A DNA stretch of 20,967 nucleotides, taken from assembly GCA_019323195.1 (NCBI GenBank), contig JAHWHQ010000005.1, positions 1 through 20,967 on the forward strand, in the 5' to 3' direction. This document shows, piece after piece, positions 12,843 to 20,967 of the stretch. The translations under genes and the position numbers were made by a program. Position 1 is the stretch's first letter. The number at the start of each line of letters is the position of its first letter. The notes beneath the pieces are model-generated. The model was not told the DNA's origin, did not search any database, and worked only from the letters and a program-made list of their open reading frames with translations. This DNA comes from Candidatus Woesearchaeota archaeon (GTDB lineage: Archaea > Nanobdellota > Nanobdellia > Woesearchaeales > JACPBV01).

Positions 12843-15800
12843 TTATCTGCCCTTTTTCTTCATAACCAGATAGATAACCAACAGGCAGATTAAGACCACT
12901 GCCAGGACAGCAAATAAGGCAGTAAATACCAGGTTATATTGCTCTACCTGTGAAGGTGCAAGCGCTTCAGGTATCTCTCCTCTTTCAGCCTCTAAGCCAA
13001 TCTGCTCATATTCAGGAGCTCCCTGCTTTACCCAGACGCTGCCGTCCCATTTCCAGTTAACCCCGTCATTGTTCCTTATCTCTCCTACAGACCTTCCCGC
13101 CTCTGCAGGAGGCTGTGGGGAATAAGCGCAGCTCTGCCTTGTAGTTGGCTTGTATTTAACAGTTCCGCAGTTCTTGTAATCCCTGCATATCCTGGTCATC
13201 TGTCCATCCTTGCTGCATTCGCTCCATGATGTGCATACCCAGTTTTCCTTGCACTCTGTAGATACCGGCACCCCTTCAGTTGTATCAGAATAGCCGACAC
13301 AGTCAGGGTCAGCAGGATAATCTATCAGGCCGTCGCCGTCATTGTCGATGCCGTCCTTGCACTGGGCAACAGTATTGCCGCCGCCTCCGCCGCCTCCGCC
13401 GCCGCTTGTAGTCCCGCTGCTTGGAGCCGGCGCTCCGTCGCCCCAGCTGCTGAACTCGCAGTTAGGGACTGTCCATTCACTTACGTCAGTACTGTTATGG
13501 TAGCCTATCTTGCTTGACTCATTAGTCCTGTTCTTGCATGTCAAGGAATCACTTTCATCCCCGCAGTGCCATAGTTCAGTGTTATTGCCAGGGATGTAGA
13601 CCCTGCACTCCTCAGGCCTCAACTTATCCCTTATGTCGTCAAACTTATCCTTCTCTGCTTTGACAAAATCAGCTGTTCCTCCGCCAGCCTTGTTTACAGT
13701 TGACTTCTCGAAATCGCCTTCATCAACTGTCCTGGAGTTCCCTGCCAGCGTCCTTGGAGTTACATTGACCAGCTTTATCCCTGCATTCGTCGTATTATCG
13801 ACAAACTCTATGTCCAGGGTCTCATTATACCACACCAGCAGTCCGGCAGCCTTGCCGCAGTCCAGGCAGCCCTGTGTATAATTCTGGCCTTCATGGTTCA
13901 TGTTTACATTCCATCCTTCAGGGATATCGTCAAACCTCACTACCATCCTGCAGTCAGGGCAGTCCTTCCTGCTGGATGTCTTGGCAGTTGTAAAATTCAG
14001 CGTCCTGCTCTTTGCTGTATTGTTGGACTTATCCGTCATCTGTACCTTGTAAAAATAGGTCGTTCCGTTGGCAAACTTATAGTTAACCCCGCCTGTAATG
14101 TTCCTTACATCAATAGAATGCCTCTTGTCAACAGTATTGTCAGTCACGTTAATAGCAGTTGTCAGATTGCATCTGCTGTTGTTTCCGCAGAATATCACTG
14201 TTATATTGGTTGACTCATCAGTATCTATGGCGATATGCCCTCCGTCAGGGTATTCATCGATCTCTTTGTGCACCAGCTTAGGTGCTGTAGTATCCTCAAC
14301 CCCTTCCCATGTACTTAAGCAGAACCAAAAATCCTTGCAGTCACTATCCTCGCAGTTGGTCAGGCCGTCACCATCCTCATCCCCTGATCCTTGGAAGCAG
14401 TCTTCTATCATGAAGAACCCGTATTTCTGGAAGCCTCCGCAGTCAGGGTCGTCCTTTGCCTTTGACCCGTCTCCATCCATATCGCACTCAGGGCACATGC
14501 AGTCCTCAAACCTAAAGTCAAACTGGTTAGGGGAATAGTAGCTAGGGCCTGCATAATCCAGAGGGCTGTTATAGTCTCTTGAGCCGTTCGCTGCAGCCAC
14601 CATGACCCTCATATCCTCAGTAGGGTCGTATAATGCGGTGAAAGTATTGAGGTCGCTCTTCTGTATGCTTATCATACCCCCTCCTACCATGTCACATACA
14701 GCCTTTTTCCAGCTTGACAGCATGATCTCTGCAGCTGTCCAGTTGCCGTTCTGGCACCTGTATGCCACCCTGGTTTCCTTCAGCTCGCCGCTGGACATGA
14801 CGCCCACATAGTTCAGCCTGAACTCAAAACCAGGATAAGAGCTGTCATTTATCGCATTGCAGCCGCCGGTTGCATCCCCGTCTGTATCAAGGTACCAGTA
14901 AAACCTTGTTGTCTTGGTTCCTGTTGTAGGCACTAGTAATGGATTATCCCATGATGTTCTTGTACTTTCCCCGTTGCATATGGCAGCATCCTTAATAGAG
15001 TGTACTGAGATGCCAAGCCCCCAGTTGTCAGGTTCGTCCTTTGTCCCGAACGACCTTATGTCAGAGTAGTGGGCAATACTGGAATTCCGGCCATCAAAGC
15101 CCAAAGATGTCGGCGGCTGGGACATCATATCCCCCTGAAACATCATACCCATCATCTTGCCTTCACACCAGCCGCTTCTCATCATGCATCCGGGCTCATT
15201 AGTGCAGGCAGTTGAATCACCGCTCAATGACGAGTTAAAGCATTTGGGTTTGCAGTAGCCCGCATTATCCCATGAGCAGAAGCTGTTTCCGGCTGTGCAT
15301 AGTGCTGCGCTGCTCTGCCTTGATGAGTTCATATTGCACTCCCATGCCTTGTAGTCACACCAGCTGTTTCCTGTCGGGTCTGTCCACCAGGAGCAGTTGC
15401 CTTCTGCCTGGCAGGAAGTCTGGTTCTTATCCTTGCAGTAATTGGAAGTATCCACGTCACAGAACTGCCCCTGCTCTTCCATCCACATGCAGCTGCTTTG
15501 GTTATTGCATTGTGTCTGGTCATTTTCAAATTTCCAGCAGTCATCCATCATGACTACGCCCATTCCACCTCCACCTACTCCTCCAGGCATGCATATGCCC
15601 GCACTCCATTGGCAGGAGTCCTTACCCAAGCATTGGCTTTGGGTCAGGGATGAATTGAAGCAGTGCGGCCTGCAGGCATAGCTCTGCATCCACTCATCAT
15701 AGTTCCATACGCAATAATCCAGCTGAGCGCATGCTGTCTCATTCCTGCTAAAACAGGTGTCTACCTTTAAGGAGCAGAAGCTTTCTATGCGCCATTCGCA

Positions 15801-18296
15801 GTCAGCATTAGCTTCACATCCGCTCCTGTCAAAATCATACATCATGCAGTTGGTAGACAGGGTATAATTCTTCCTGTTGCAAAACCCGCTGCTTGTCCAT
15901 GAGCAACTCGCGTTATTAGGGGCAGTAGTGCAGGATACGTTATTCAGGCCGTTGCATATGCTAAACTGGCTCTGGTTCATATCGCACATCCCTCCTGTAG
16001 GGGGAATATCCCACTGGCATCCTTCTGTGTTAGTGCAGCCGTTCTGATCATCGGCATACATCCAGCAGTTTCCTCCTATCATCTCGCACCATTCCCCGTC
16101 GCTGTTGTTAACCCACGCGCACATAGGGTCCGGATTGCATGTATTATTATCTTCATACATGCCGCAATTGCTCATAAAACTCCCTCCGCAGAAATCCCCG
16201 CCGAAGCATTTGGAATCCCCGCAGTCGATATAGCCGTCGCCGTCATTATCCTCCCCGTCATAACACAGCTCTGTAGAGCCTCCGCTGGTTCCCTCCTCGA
16301 CGCACATCCCGTTGCTCCATGTGCAGTTCTTTCCAGAGCCTAGCCCGCCCTTGTCCCTGCATGAGGTGTCTGTAAAGCATTCCCCGCAGTCTTCAGTGCA
16401 GCCCTCCTTGTTCTGGGAATCGCACCATCCCTTGCTTGAATCATCAGGGTCAGCAAACCATGTGCAGTTGGCAGCGCTGTTCTTGCATGCAGTCATGGCC
16501 TCATTTACAGTCTTTCCCATATAAGTACAGACAGAGCATTTAGTATTGCAGTCGCCGCCCCCTGATTTCTTATATTCCTGCTTCTCCACGCATAGGCCTA
16601 TCCCGTTAGGCGCATAGGTGTCTGCCTTGAACGTGCAGTAGCCAAGCGGAGAATCCTCGCAGGATGATTTGGCGTTAGCTGATGTGACATTCTTTCCGCT
16701 GGCATCCCTGAACTCGCATGCCCAGCATACCTCTTTGCATGACTTGGCTCCGGCCCCAACCTTGGGCTCGCACCATCCAAAAGGCACTGTCTGGTTTCCG
16801 TTGCAGTAATACTCGACAACCCATGATCCTCCGGTATCCTCGCATTGTTTCTTGTTGGTTATCTCCTTCACATCATTAATATTCTCCTTTTCCATAAGCC
16901 TGTCATAGCACTTGCTGCTGGAATTATCCCATGCGCATGGCATGTACCATGGGTCTCCTGCTATCTTCCGGCATTTTGAAGGGCTGTCAAGGACATTATA
17001 ATCAACGCAGTAATGCGCTCCATCCCCGGGATCCTCAATATTATCCCAGCACTTTTTTGACATAGGCGCCTTATTGCAGCTGCTTCCGTTCCATGAGCAG
17101 CACCCTCCTAAAAAAGGAACCTCCTTGCAGAACGTATTATTGACTATATCAGTGCACCTTATCCCATTGACAATATTGGAGTTATTGCTGGCATTCTCCT
17201 GGCAGGCAGCAGCGCTGGCATTATAAAAGCATCCCCTTACCTGGTTGCATCGTGTTGAGTTGTAATCCATGATCCAGCATCCTGTCTTCATAAAATCCTG
17301 GTCCATGTCAAAATCATTGAAGCCGATCTGTATCGGATCCCTGCATGTACTGTCAGATTTATTATAGATGCAATAATAGGTGTCCATGCATCCTTTCTCA
17401 TTATTATTATACATAGTGCAGCCTGCGCTCATATCCTCCTCGCAGTAGGGATCATGATAGGTGCAGTTCAGGCCATAAAGGGTTCCGTTACCCACACAAG
17501 CATCCTGGCCTTCCCCATACCAGTTCCAGCATCCTACCTCCTCGCACCATCCGTAATTCTCCATGTAATTCCATTCACAGTTATCCTTCAGCTGGCATGT
17601 AGTCTTGTCCATTATGTTCCAGCATCCTTCCTGGTTGCACCATGGGTCATTATAGGTGCAGCTGAGGTTATAGGCATTATTCTGGCATGCAGATGAGTTT
17701 GTATAATCCCATATCCAGCAGTTGATCTCCTCGCAGTATTGGTATTGTGAATTCCAATTGCAGTTTAAGGTAGTTGCTCCTGTGCATTCCCCGGGAGTAT
17801 TGAAGTTCCAGCAGCCCTTTTCATAGCAGAAATTCCCGGAGCTGTCCCACTGGCAGGCATTCCCCTTATAGTCTGTCGCTGAGGTGCAGCCTGAAGAGGT
17901 GGTCTGGTCCCAGCAGCCGGGCTTATAGCAGTATGAATAGTCTGAGTTCCAGCTGCATCCCAAATCAGTGGAATGGGCCTGGCATGATGACTGGTTATAA
18001 TAAAGCCAGCATCCTTTCTCGCTGCACCACCCGTCATTAGTCCCTCCTCCTGTCTTCCATGTGCAGCTCATGTTAGAGTCAGCAGCAGCATTGCAGTCAG
18101 TCTCATCCCAAAAATTCCAGCAGCCCAGCTGGTTGCACCAGCCTCCACCATCCGCCCATGTATCTGCCATCCATGTGCATATAGAGGACTGCGCCTCGCA
18201 GCCTGTCTGGTTTCCGTCATACTGCCAGCATTCAAAACCCGCACCGAAAACAAAAGAAACGCCCAAGACAAGAATCAACCCTACCAACCCAATCAA
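12843..18296 (-). CDS. Giant cysteine-rich surface protein with tandem four-Cys modules
   Basis: About 1,817 residues and roughly 145 cysteines by hand count. Hydrophobic signal peptide (1-20). Residues 23-285 hold eight tandem modules of the form CW-x(6-10)-C-x(5-10)-C-x-[WY]-x(5-12)-C. Residues 293-670 hold more divergent ones, and 711-1044 ten more. Then come a Cys-poor beta-type region (about 1060-1260), Ca-binding-like DNDGDG/DGDG motifs (near 684, 1274, 1308, 1653), a fibronectin-III-like part (about 1335-1440), a Gly run (1632-1640), a thrombospondin-type module (WVCTSWSEC, 1686-1694) and a C-terminal membrane helix (about 1788-1811). Many N-x-S/T sites suggest glycosylation. It is probably a disulfide-rich adhesin or cell-surface protein. 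The coordinates use TTG at 18296; initiation upstream at ACG 18317 is more likely (see findings). Confidence 0.88.
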   Translation of the reverse strand: MIGLVGLILVLGVSFVFGAGFECWQYDGNQTGCEAQSSICTWMADTWADGGGWCNQLGCWNFWDETDCNAAADSNMSCTWKTGGGTNDGWCSEKGCWLYYNQSSCQAHSTDLGCSWNSDYSYCYKPGCWDQTTSSGCTSATDYKGNACQWDSSGNFCYEKGCWNFNTPGECTGATTLNCNWNSQYQYCEEINCWIWDYTNSSACQNNAYNLSCTYNDPWCNQEGCWNIMDKTTCQLKDNCEWNYMENYGWCEEVGCWNWYGEGQDACVGNGTLYGLNCTYHDPYCEEDMSAGCTMYNNNEKGCMDTYYCIYNKSDSTCRDPIQIGFNDFDMDQDFMKTGCWIMDYNSTRCNQVRGCFYNASAAACQENASNNSNIVNGIRCTDIVNNTFCKEVPFLGGCCSWNGSSCNKAPMSKKCWDNIEDPGDGAHYCVDYNVLDSPSKCRKIAGDPWYMPCAWDNSSSKCYDRLMEKENINDVKEITNKKQCEDTGGSWVVEYYCNGNQTVPFGWCEPKVGAGAKSCKEVCWACEFRDASGKNVTSANAKSSCEDSPLGYCTFKADTYAPNGIGLCVEKQEYKKSGGGDCNTKCSVCTYMGKTVNEAMTACKNSAANCTWFADPDDSSKGWCDSQNKEGCTEDCGECFTDTSCRDKGGLGSGKNCTWSNGMCVEEGTSGGSTELCYDGEDNDGDGYIDCGDSKCFGGDFCGGSFMSNCGMYEDNNTCNPDPMCAWVNNSDGEWCEMIGGNCWMYADDQNGCTNTEGCQWDIPPTGGMCDMNQSQFSICNGLNNVSCTTAPNNASCSWTSSGFCNRKNYTLSTNCMMYDFDRSGCEANADCEWRIESFCSLKVDTCFSRNETACAQLDYCVWNYDEWMQSYACRPHCFNSSLTQSQCLGKDSCQWSAGICMPGGVGGGGMGVVMMDDCWKFENDQTQCNNQSSCMWMEEQGQFCDVDTSNYCKDKNQTSCQAEGNCSWWTDPTGNSWCDYKAWECNMNSSRQSSAALCTAGNSFCSWDNAGYCKPKCFNSSLSGDSTACTNEPGCMMRSGWCEGKMMGMMFQGDMMSQPPTSLGFDGRNSSIAHYSDIRSFGTKDEPDNWGLGISVHSIKDAAICNGESTRTSWDNPLLVPTTGTKTTRFYWYLDTDGDATGGCNAINDSSYPGFEFRLNYVGVMSSGELKETRVAYRCQNGNWTAAEIMLSSWKKAVCDMVGGGMISIQKSDLNTFTALYDPTEDMRVMVAAANGSRDYNSPLDYAGPSYYSPNQFDFRFEDCMCPECDMDGDGSKAKDDPDCGGFQKYGFFMIEDCFQGSGDEDGDGLTNCEDSDCKDFWFCLSTWEGVEDTTAPKLVHKEIDEYPDGGHIAIDTDESTNITVIFCGNNSRCNLTTAINVTDNTVDKRHSIDVRNITGGVNYKFANGTTYFYKVQMTDKSNNTAKSRTLNFTTAKTSSRKDCPDCRMVVRFDDIPEGWNVNMNHEGQNYTQGCLDCGKAAGLLVWYNETLDIEFVDNTTNAGIKLVNVTPRTLAGNSRTVDEGDFEKSTVNKAGGGTADFVKAEKDKFDDIRDKLRPEECRVYIPGNNTELWHCGDESDSLTCKNRTNESSKIGYHNSTDVSEWTVPNCEFSSWGDGAPAPSSGTTSGGGGGGGGGNTVAQCKDGIDNDGDGLIDYPADPDCVGYSDTTEGVPVSTECKENWVCTSWSECSKDGQMTRICRDYKNCGTVKYKPTTRQSCAYSPQPPAEAGRSVGEIRNNDGVNWKWDGSVWVKQGAPEYEQIGLEAERGEIPEALAPSQVEQYNLVFTALFAVLAVVLICLLVIYLVMKKKGR

Positions 18297-18322
18297 AGCT
18301 ATAGTTCTAATTTTCGTTTAAA

Positions 18323-18330
18323 CCACCCCT
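18323..18330 (-). promoter_or_regulatory. Ribosome-binding site of the giant gene
   Basis: Minus-strand AGGGGTGG is the strongest such site nearby. It lies 5 bases before ACG at 18317-18315 and 26 bases before the TTG at 18296, so it argues for the upstream start. A TATA-like ATTTAAAT (18381-18388) could give a leader of about 40 bases. Confidence 0.5.
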
Positions 18331-18602
18331 TTTGAATTATTGAAATATTTTTGGTTTTAATAGGTCTTTTAATTAATATTATTTAAATGTTTCTTTTTTT
18401 TGGAGGCAAAAATTAACTATTCCGGGATAAAAAATCTATTTTTGTTCATCTGCTTAAACTTTCTGCTTTATGAAAAGAATATCTTTTTATTGCTTAATTG
18501 CTGTTATTTTCTGTTAAAAAAATTGTAGCATTAAAACAAAAACCTTTTCCATTATTGTATTTGCTCCTCTTGGCATATTCTCTCTGGGTCCAATTGTATC
18601 CT

Positions 18603-19052
18603 CTAGAATGTTATCTGCTTCTCTTTTATCGTATTAAGTATAAGCCTGGTATTTGTCCTCTCGACAAAATCATAGGTCTGCACTTTCTTAAGAAAATTGT
18701 CCATCTGCCTCCTGTTCCTGAACCGTGCCAGGATGGCAGCATCAAAATCCCCTGTGAGGTCATACACGGCAAATACGTTAGGATGGTGCGCTATCTCTTT
18801 CTCCACCTGAAAGAGCTTCCCTTTTGATATCCTTATCTCAATCAATACCTCAAAATCAAAGCCTATCTTATCATAATCCATTATTGTTGTGAACCTTTCT
18901 ATTATTCCTTCTTTTTTTAACCTGTTGACCCTGTTCATCACAGTAGCTGTAGATACCTTCACCCTCTTTGCTATCTCCCTGTAAGACAATGTAGAATCTG
19001 AGATTAATGTATTTATTATCCCTTTGTCAATCTTGTCAGGCTCCATTTTCAT
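18603..19052 (-). CDS. Lrp/AsnC-family transcription regulator
   Basis: A 149-residue protein, standard for the family. Residues about 5-55 are the winged helix-turn-helix (DKIDKGIINTLISDSTLSYR, then EIAKRVKVSTATVMNRVNRL and GIIERFTTI). Residues about 68-145 are the RAM/AsnC effector domain with the hallmark VYDLTGDFDAAI. Archaeal members control nitrogen and amino-acid genes and bind glutamine, lysine or other amino acids. I chose ATG 19052 over the TTG one codon upstream; ATG 19046 is also possible. It is divergent from glnA across a 196-base gap containing a TGTTTA-TT-TAAACA palindrome, so regulation of glnA and of itself is likely. Confidence 0.9.
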   Translation of the reverse strand: MKMEPDKIDKGIINTLISDSTLSYREIAKRVKVSTATVMNRVNRLKKEGIIERFTTIMDYDKIGFDFEVLIEIRISKGKLFQVEKEIAHHPNVFAVYDLTGDFDAAILARFRNRRQMDNFLKKVQTYDFVERTNTRLILNTIKEKQITF

Positions 19053-19085
19053 CAAAAAACATCTACAATTGTTTAGTCTGTGATA

Positions 19086-19093
19086 TATTTATA
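19086..19093 (-). promoter_or_regulatory. TATA box of the Lrp gene
   Basis: Minus-strand TATAAATA is centred about 38 bases before ATG 19052, implying a start near 19064 and a leader of about 12 bases. Confidence 0.45.
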
Positions 19094-19142
19094 TTACTTG
19101 ACATAAACAAATATTTAAATTTTTCTAATTTTTTAATATTTT

Positions 19143-19174
19143 TGTTTATTTAAACATAGAGAAAATATATAAAT
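19143..19174 (+). promoter_or_regulatory. glnA promoter with upstream palindrome
   Basis: TGTTTA-TT-TAAACA (19143-19156) is a perfect palindrome ending 9 bases before the TATA box ATATATAAA (within 19164-19174). A third TAAACA half-site is at 19104-19109, near the Lrp TATA box. Transcription would begin near 19196 and give a leader of about 50 bases. The position fits control by the divergent Lrp-type protein. Confidence 0.45.
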
Positions 19175-19248
19175 GTTCCACATATCCCATGAAATAAAAT
19201 GGTGCAAGCGTTAATTGATGATTAATAAGAATAAGGCGGTGATATAAA

Positions 19249-20589
19249 ATGAAAGAAGAGATAAATAAGACATTGGAAAAAGCTAAAGAAGACGGGGTTA
19301 AATTTATCCAGCTGCAGTTCACAGACCTGCACGGAGCGATAAAATCTGTTACAATACCGATACACAGGCTGGCTGAAAGCCTGGAGAAAGGGACATGGTT
19401 CGACGGCAGCTCTATTGAAGGCTTTACAAGGATAGCAGAGTCAGACATGTACCTGAAGCCTGACATCTCCACCTATGCGCTTCTTCCCTGGGAGACAGGG
19501 GAATGCGCCACAGCAAGGCTGATATGTGACGTCTACATGCCTGACGGAAAGCCGTTTGAAGGCGACCCGAGGTACATACTCAAGAAGGTCATGAAAGAGG
19601 CATCAGAGCTGGGCTATGACTATAATGTAGGCCCTGAGCTGGAGTTTTTCCTGTTCAGGCCCAAGGAGGACGGGCAGCTTATTCCGCTTACCCATGACAA
19701 GGCAGGATATTTTGATTTTTCCCCAAGGGACCTGGCAGTGCAGGTAAGGAATGACATCATTAAAGCGCTGGAATCCATGGGCTTAGAGGTTGAGATGTCC
19801 CACCATGAGGTCGCTCCTGGCCAGCACGAGATAGATTTCAGGTATGATAATGCAATAAAGACAGCAGACAATGCAATAACGTTCAAGCATGTCGTAAAAT
19901 CGATAGCGCAGAAGCACGGCCTGTATGCCACCTTCATGCCAAAGCCGATATTCGGCGTCAACGGCTCAGGGATGCATGTCCACCAAAGCCTTTTCAGTAA
20001 AGACGGGAAGAACGCATTCTTTGATGAGAAAGACAGCTATAAGCTAAGCAGCACAGCCAAAAGCTTTATTGCAGGCCAGCTTGCCCATGTAAAGGCCATG
20101 TCTGCTGTCACAGCCCCAAAGGTGAACTCATACAAGAGGCTTGTCCCTGGGTATGAGGCTCCTGTCTACATCTGCTGGGCCCAGGTCAACAGGTCAGCGC
20201 TGATAAGGATCCCAAGGTACAGCCCTGGAAGGGAGAATGCGACAAGGGCTGAACTAAGATGCCCTGATCCCTCCTGCAACCCTTATCTGGCATTTGCTGT
20301 CATGCTGAAGGCCGGACTGGACGGCATAAAGAACAAATTAGCCCCTCCAGCGCCTGTTGAGGAGGATGTCTATGAGTTCGACGAGATAAAGCTTGAGAAG
20401 CGCAGCATAGGGACCCTGCCAGGCTCGCTGGAGGGCGCGCTTTCAGAGCTGAAGAAAGACAAGGTGATACAGGATGCCTTAGGCAGCCATACCTACCCTA
20501 TCTACCTGGCAGCAAAGAAAGCAGAGTATGATGATTACAGGCTGCAGGTGACACAATGGGAGCTCGAGAGGTATTTTGAGTCGACTTAA
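19249..20589 (+). CDS. glnA: Type I glutamine synthetase
   Basis: A 446-residue, full-length enzyme (L-glutamate + NH3 + ATP to glutamine). Motifs in order: FTDLHGAIKSV (24-34), FDGSSIEGFTRIAESDMYL (51-69), GPELEFF (128-134, metal-binding Glu), GQHEIDF (191-197), NGSGMHVHQSL (238-248), KRLVPGYEAPVY (296-307) and R-x-ENATRAELRCPDPSCNPY (328-346). Arg61 in GFTRI corresponds to Arg62 of Bacillus GS, which mediates glutamine feedback. The adenylylation-site region is absent, so this is the GSI-alpha form. GGCGGTGAT (19235-19243) fixes the start. It is divergent from an Lrp-type regulator and its G+C is higher than the accessory genes, as expected for a highly expressed core gene. Confidence 0.98.
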   Translation: MKEEINKTLEKAKEDGVKFIQLQFTDLHGAIKSVTIPIHRLAESLEKGTWFDGSSIEGFTRIAESDMYLKPDISTYALLPWETGECATARLICDVYMPDGKPFEGDPRYILKKVMKEASELGYDYNVGPELEFFLFRPKEDGQLIPLTHDKAGYFDFSPRDLAVQVRNDIIKALESMGLEVEMSHHEVAPGQHEIDFRYDNAIKTADNAITFKHVVKSIAQKHGLYATFMPKPIFGVNGSGMHVHQSLFSKDGKNAFFDEKDSYKLSSTAKSFIAGQLAHVKAMSAVTAPKVNSYKRLVPGYEAPVYICWAQVNRSALIRIPRYSPGRENATRAELRCPDPSCNPYLAFAVMLKAGLDGIKNKLAPPAPVEEDVYEFDEIKLEKRSIGTLPGSLEGALSELKKDKVIQDALGSHTYPIYLAAKKAEYDDYRLQVTQWELERYFEST

Positions 20590-20595
20590 GTTAGC

Positions 20596-20603
20596 TTTTT
20601 AAA
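20596..20603 (+). promoter_or_regulatory. TATA box of the aconitase gene
   Basis: TTTTTAAA lies about 36 bases before ATG 20636, giving a leader of about 10 bases. The gene therefore has its own promoter, separate from glnA. Confidence 0.45.
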
Positions 20604-20635
20604 CTAGCCCATACTACCCAGATAAAGTTAATAGC

Positions 20636-20967
20636 ATGGCAGGAACAATAACAGAAAAGATACTAAAGGAGCATCTCGTTGCTGGAAGGCTTGAGCCTGG
20701 GGAAGAGATAGCTATCAGGATAGACCAGACATTAACCCAGGACGCCACAGGAACTATGGCTTACCTCCAGTTCGAGGCATTAAACATCCCTTCTATCAGG
20801 ACAGACCTGTCAGTAAGCTATGCAGACCATAACATCTCTGAGACAGGAAAGGAAAACATTGAATTCTTAGAAAGCTTTGCTGACAGGTACGGAATCATTT
20901 TCTCAAAGCCCGGAAACGGCATATGCCACCAGCTGCATCTGGAAAGGTTTGCAAAGCCCTCTGCAAC
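20636..20967 (+). CDS. Aconitate hydratase, N-terminal part (cut by window edge)
   Basis: The frame opens at ATG 20636 and runs off the right edge, giving 110 codons. It reads ITEKILKEHLVAGRLEPGEE at the start, then IRIDQTLTQDATGTMAYLQF, VSYADHN and SKPGNGICHQLHLERF. These are the aconitase substrate- and cluster-approach motifs (D-x-T-x-T-D/Q-D, Y-x-D-H-N, PGNGICHQ-x-HLERF). The family interconverts citrate and isocitrate, or acts on homologous acids in lysine synthesis. The PGNGICHQVHLERF form favours true aconitase. Together with glnA it suggests 2-oxoglutarate supply for nitrogen assimilation. The cluster cysteines lie beyond the window. Confidence 0.9.
   Translation, partial: MAGTITEKILKEHLVAGRLEPGEEIAIRIDQTLTQDATGTMAYLQFEALNIPSIRTDLSVSYADHNISETGKENIEFLESFADRYGIIFSKPGNGICHQLHLERFAKPSA

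Noticed and set aside
12774..12843. Giant gene and SdpI operon as one transcript
   Set aside because: A T-tract follows the giant gene and a correctly spaced TATA box precedes the SdpI gene.
13633..18321. Several plus-strand frames opposite the giant Cys-rich gene
   Set aside because: Cys and Trp codons read on the other strand rarely give stops, so long shadows are expected. Their products are low-complexity Ser/Pro/His-rich without motifs.
18498..18827. 109-aa plus-strand frame
   Set aside because: It overlaps the Lrp gene antisense, and its product resembles no family.

Overview
The window looks archaeal. Most genes are preceded by an A/T-rich TATA box about 26-30 bases before the start codon, which implies leaderless or short-leader transcripts. 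Where a leader exists, the ribosome-binding sequence is of the GGTGAT/GGGGTGG type. The gene set also fits archaea: type I glutamine synthetase beside an Lrp/AsnC regulator, minimal TatA and TatC, UPF0175-DUF3368 and VapBC modules, and a huge Cys-rich surface protein with DNDGDG-type motifs and a thrombospondin-like module. That style of surface protein is common in DPANN-like archaea (Woesearchaeota/Pacearchaeota), but lineage assignment is tentative. No rRNA, tRNA or CRISPR array was seen.

Layout. (1) 1-900: an AT-rich accessory segment on the minus strand with a Doc/Fic-type protein, the overlapping start of another gene running off the left edge, and two apparent gene remnants. (2) 904-4911, plus strand: an unrecognised 186-aa protein, a 51-aa single-helix membrane protein, a large membrane protein with an internal spermidine-synthase-like domain, and two zinc-ribbon proteins. 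(3) 4912-5130: a non-coding stretch with nested, apparently foldable inverted repeats. (4) 5175-6690: tatA, then a VapBC toxin-antitoxin pair, then tatC. The toxin module sits inside the Tat locus. (5) 6790-7641: an autoinhibited Fic AMP-transferase whose promoter is bracketed by a perfect 15-bp inverted repeat.

(6) 7658-12774, minus strand: an AmmeMemoRadiSam locus. It contains a membrane-anchored Memo-AMMECR1 fusion (7658-9151), a UPF0175-DUF3368 toxin-antitoxin pair on the opposite strand, a radical SAM enzyme with a canonical twin-arginine motif (10089-11303), a NapH-like membrane Fe-S protein, a small zinc ribbon and an SdpI-family membrane protein. The last three are joined by ATGA overlaps. 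(7) 12843-18296, minus: a protein of about 1,820 residues with roughly 145 cysteines, built from tandem four-cysteine modules and held in the membrane by a C-terminal helix. (8) 18603-20967: an Lrp/AsnC regulator divergent from glnA, followed by the start of an aconitase gene.

The most interesting inference is that the AmmeMemoRadiSam machinery here works on the outside of the membrane. The radical SAM enzyme carries a Tat signal, Tat genes lie in the same window, the Memo-AMMECR1 partner is N-terminally anchored, and a NapH-like polyferredoxin that could supply electrons is encoded directly upstream. A large disulfide-rich surface protein is the next gene. Two toxin-antitoxin modules split otherwise functional clusters (tatA/tatC, and rSAM/Memo-AMMECR1).
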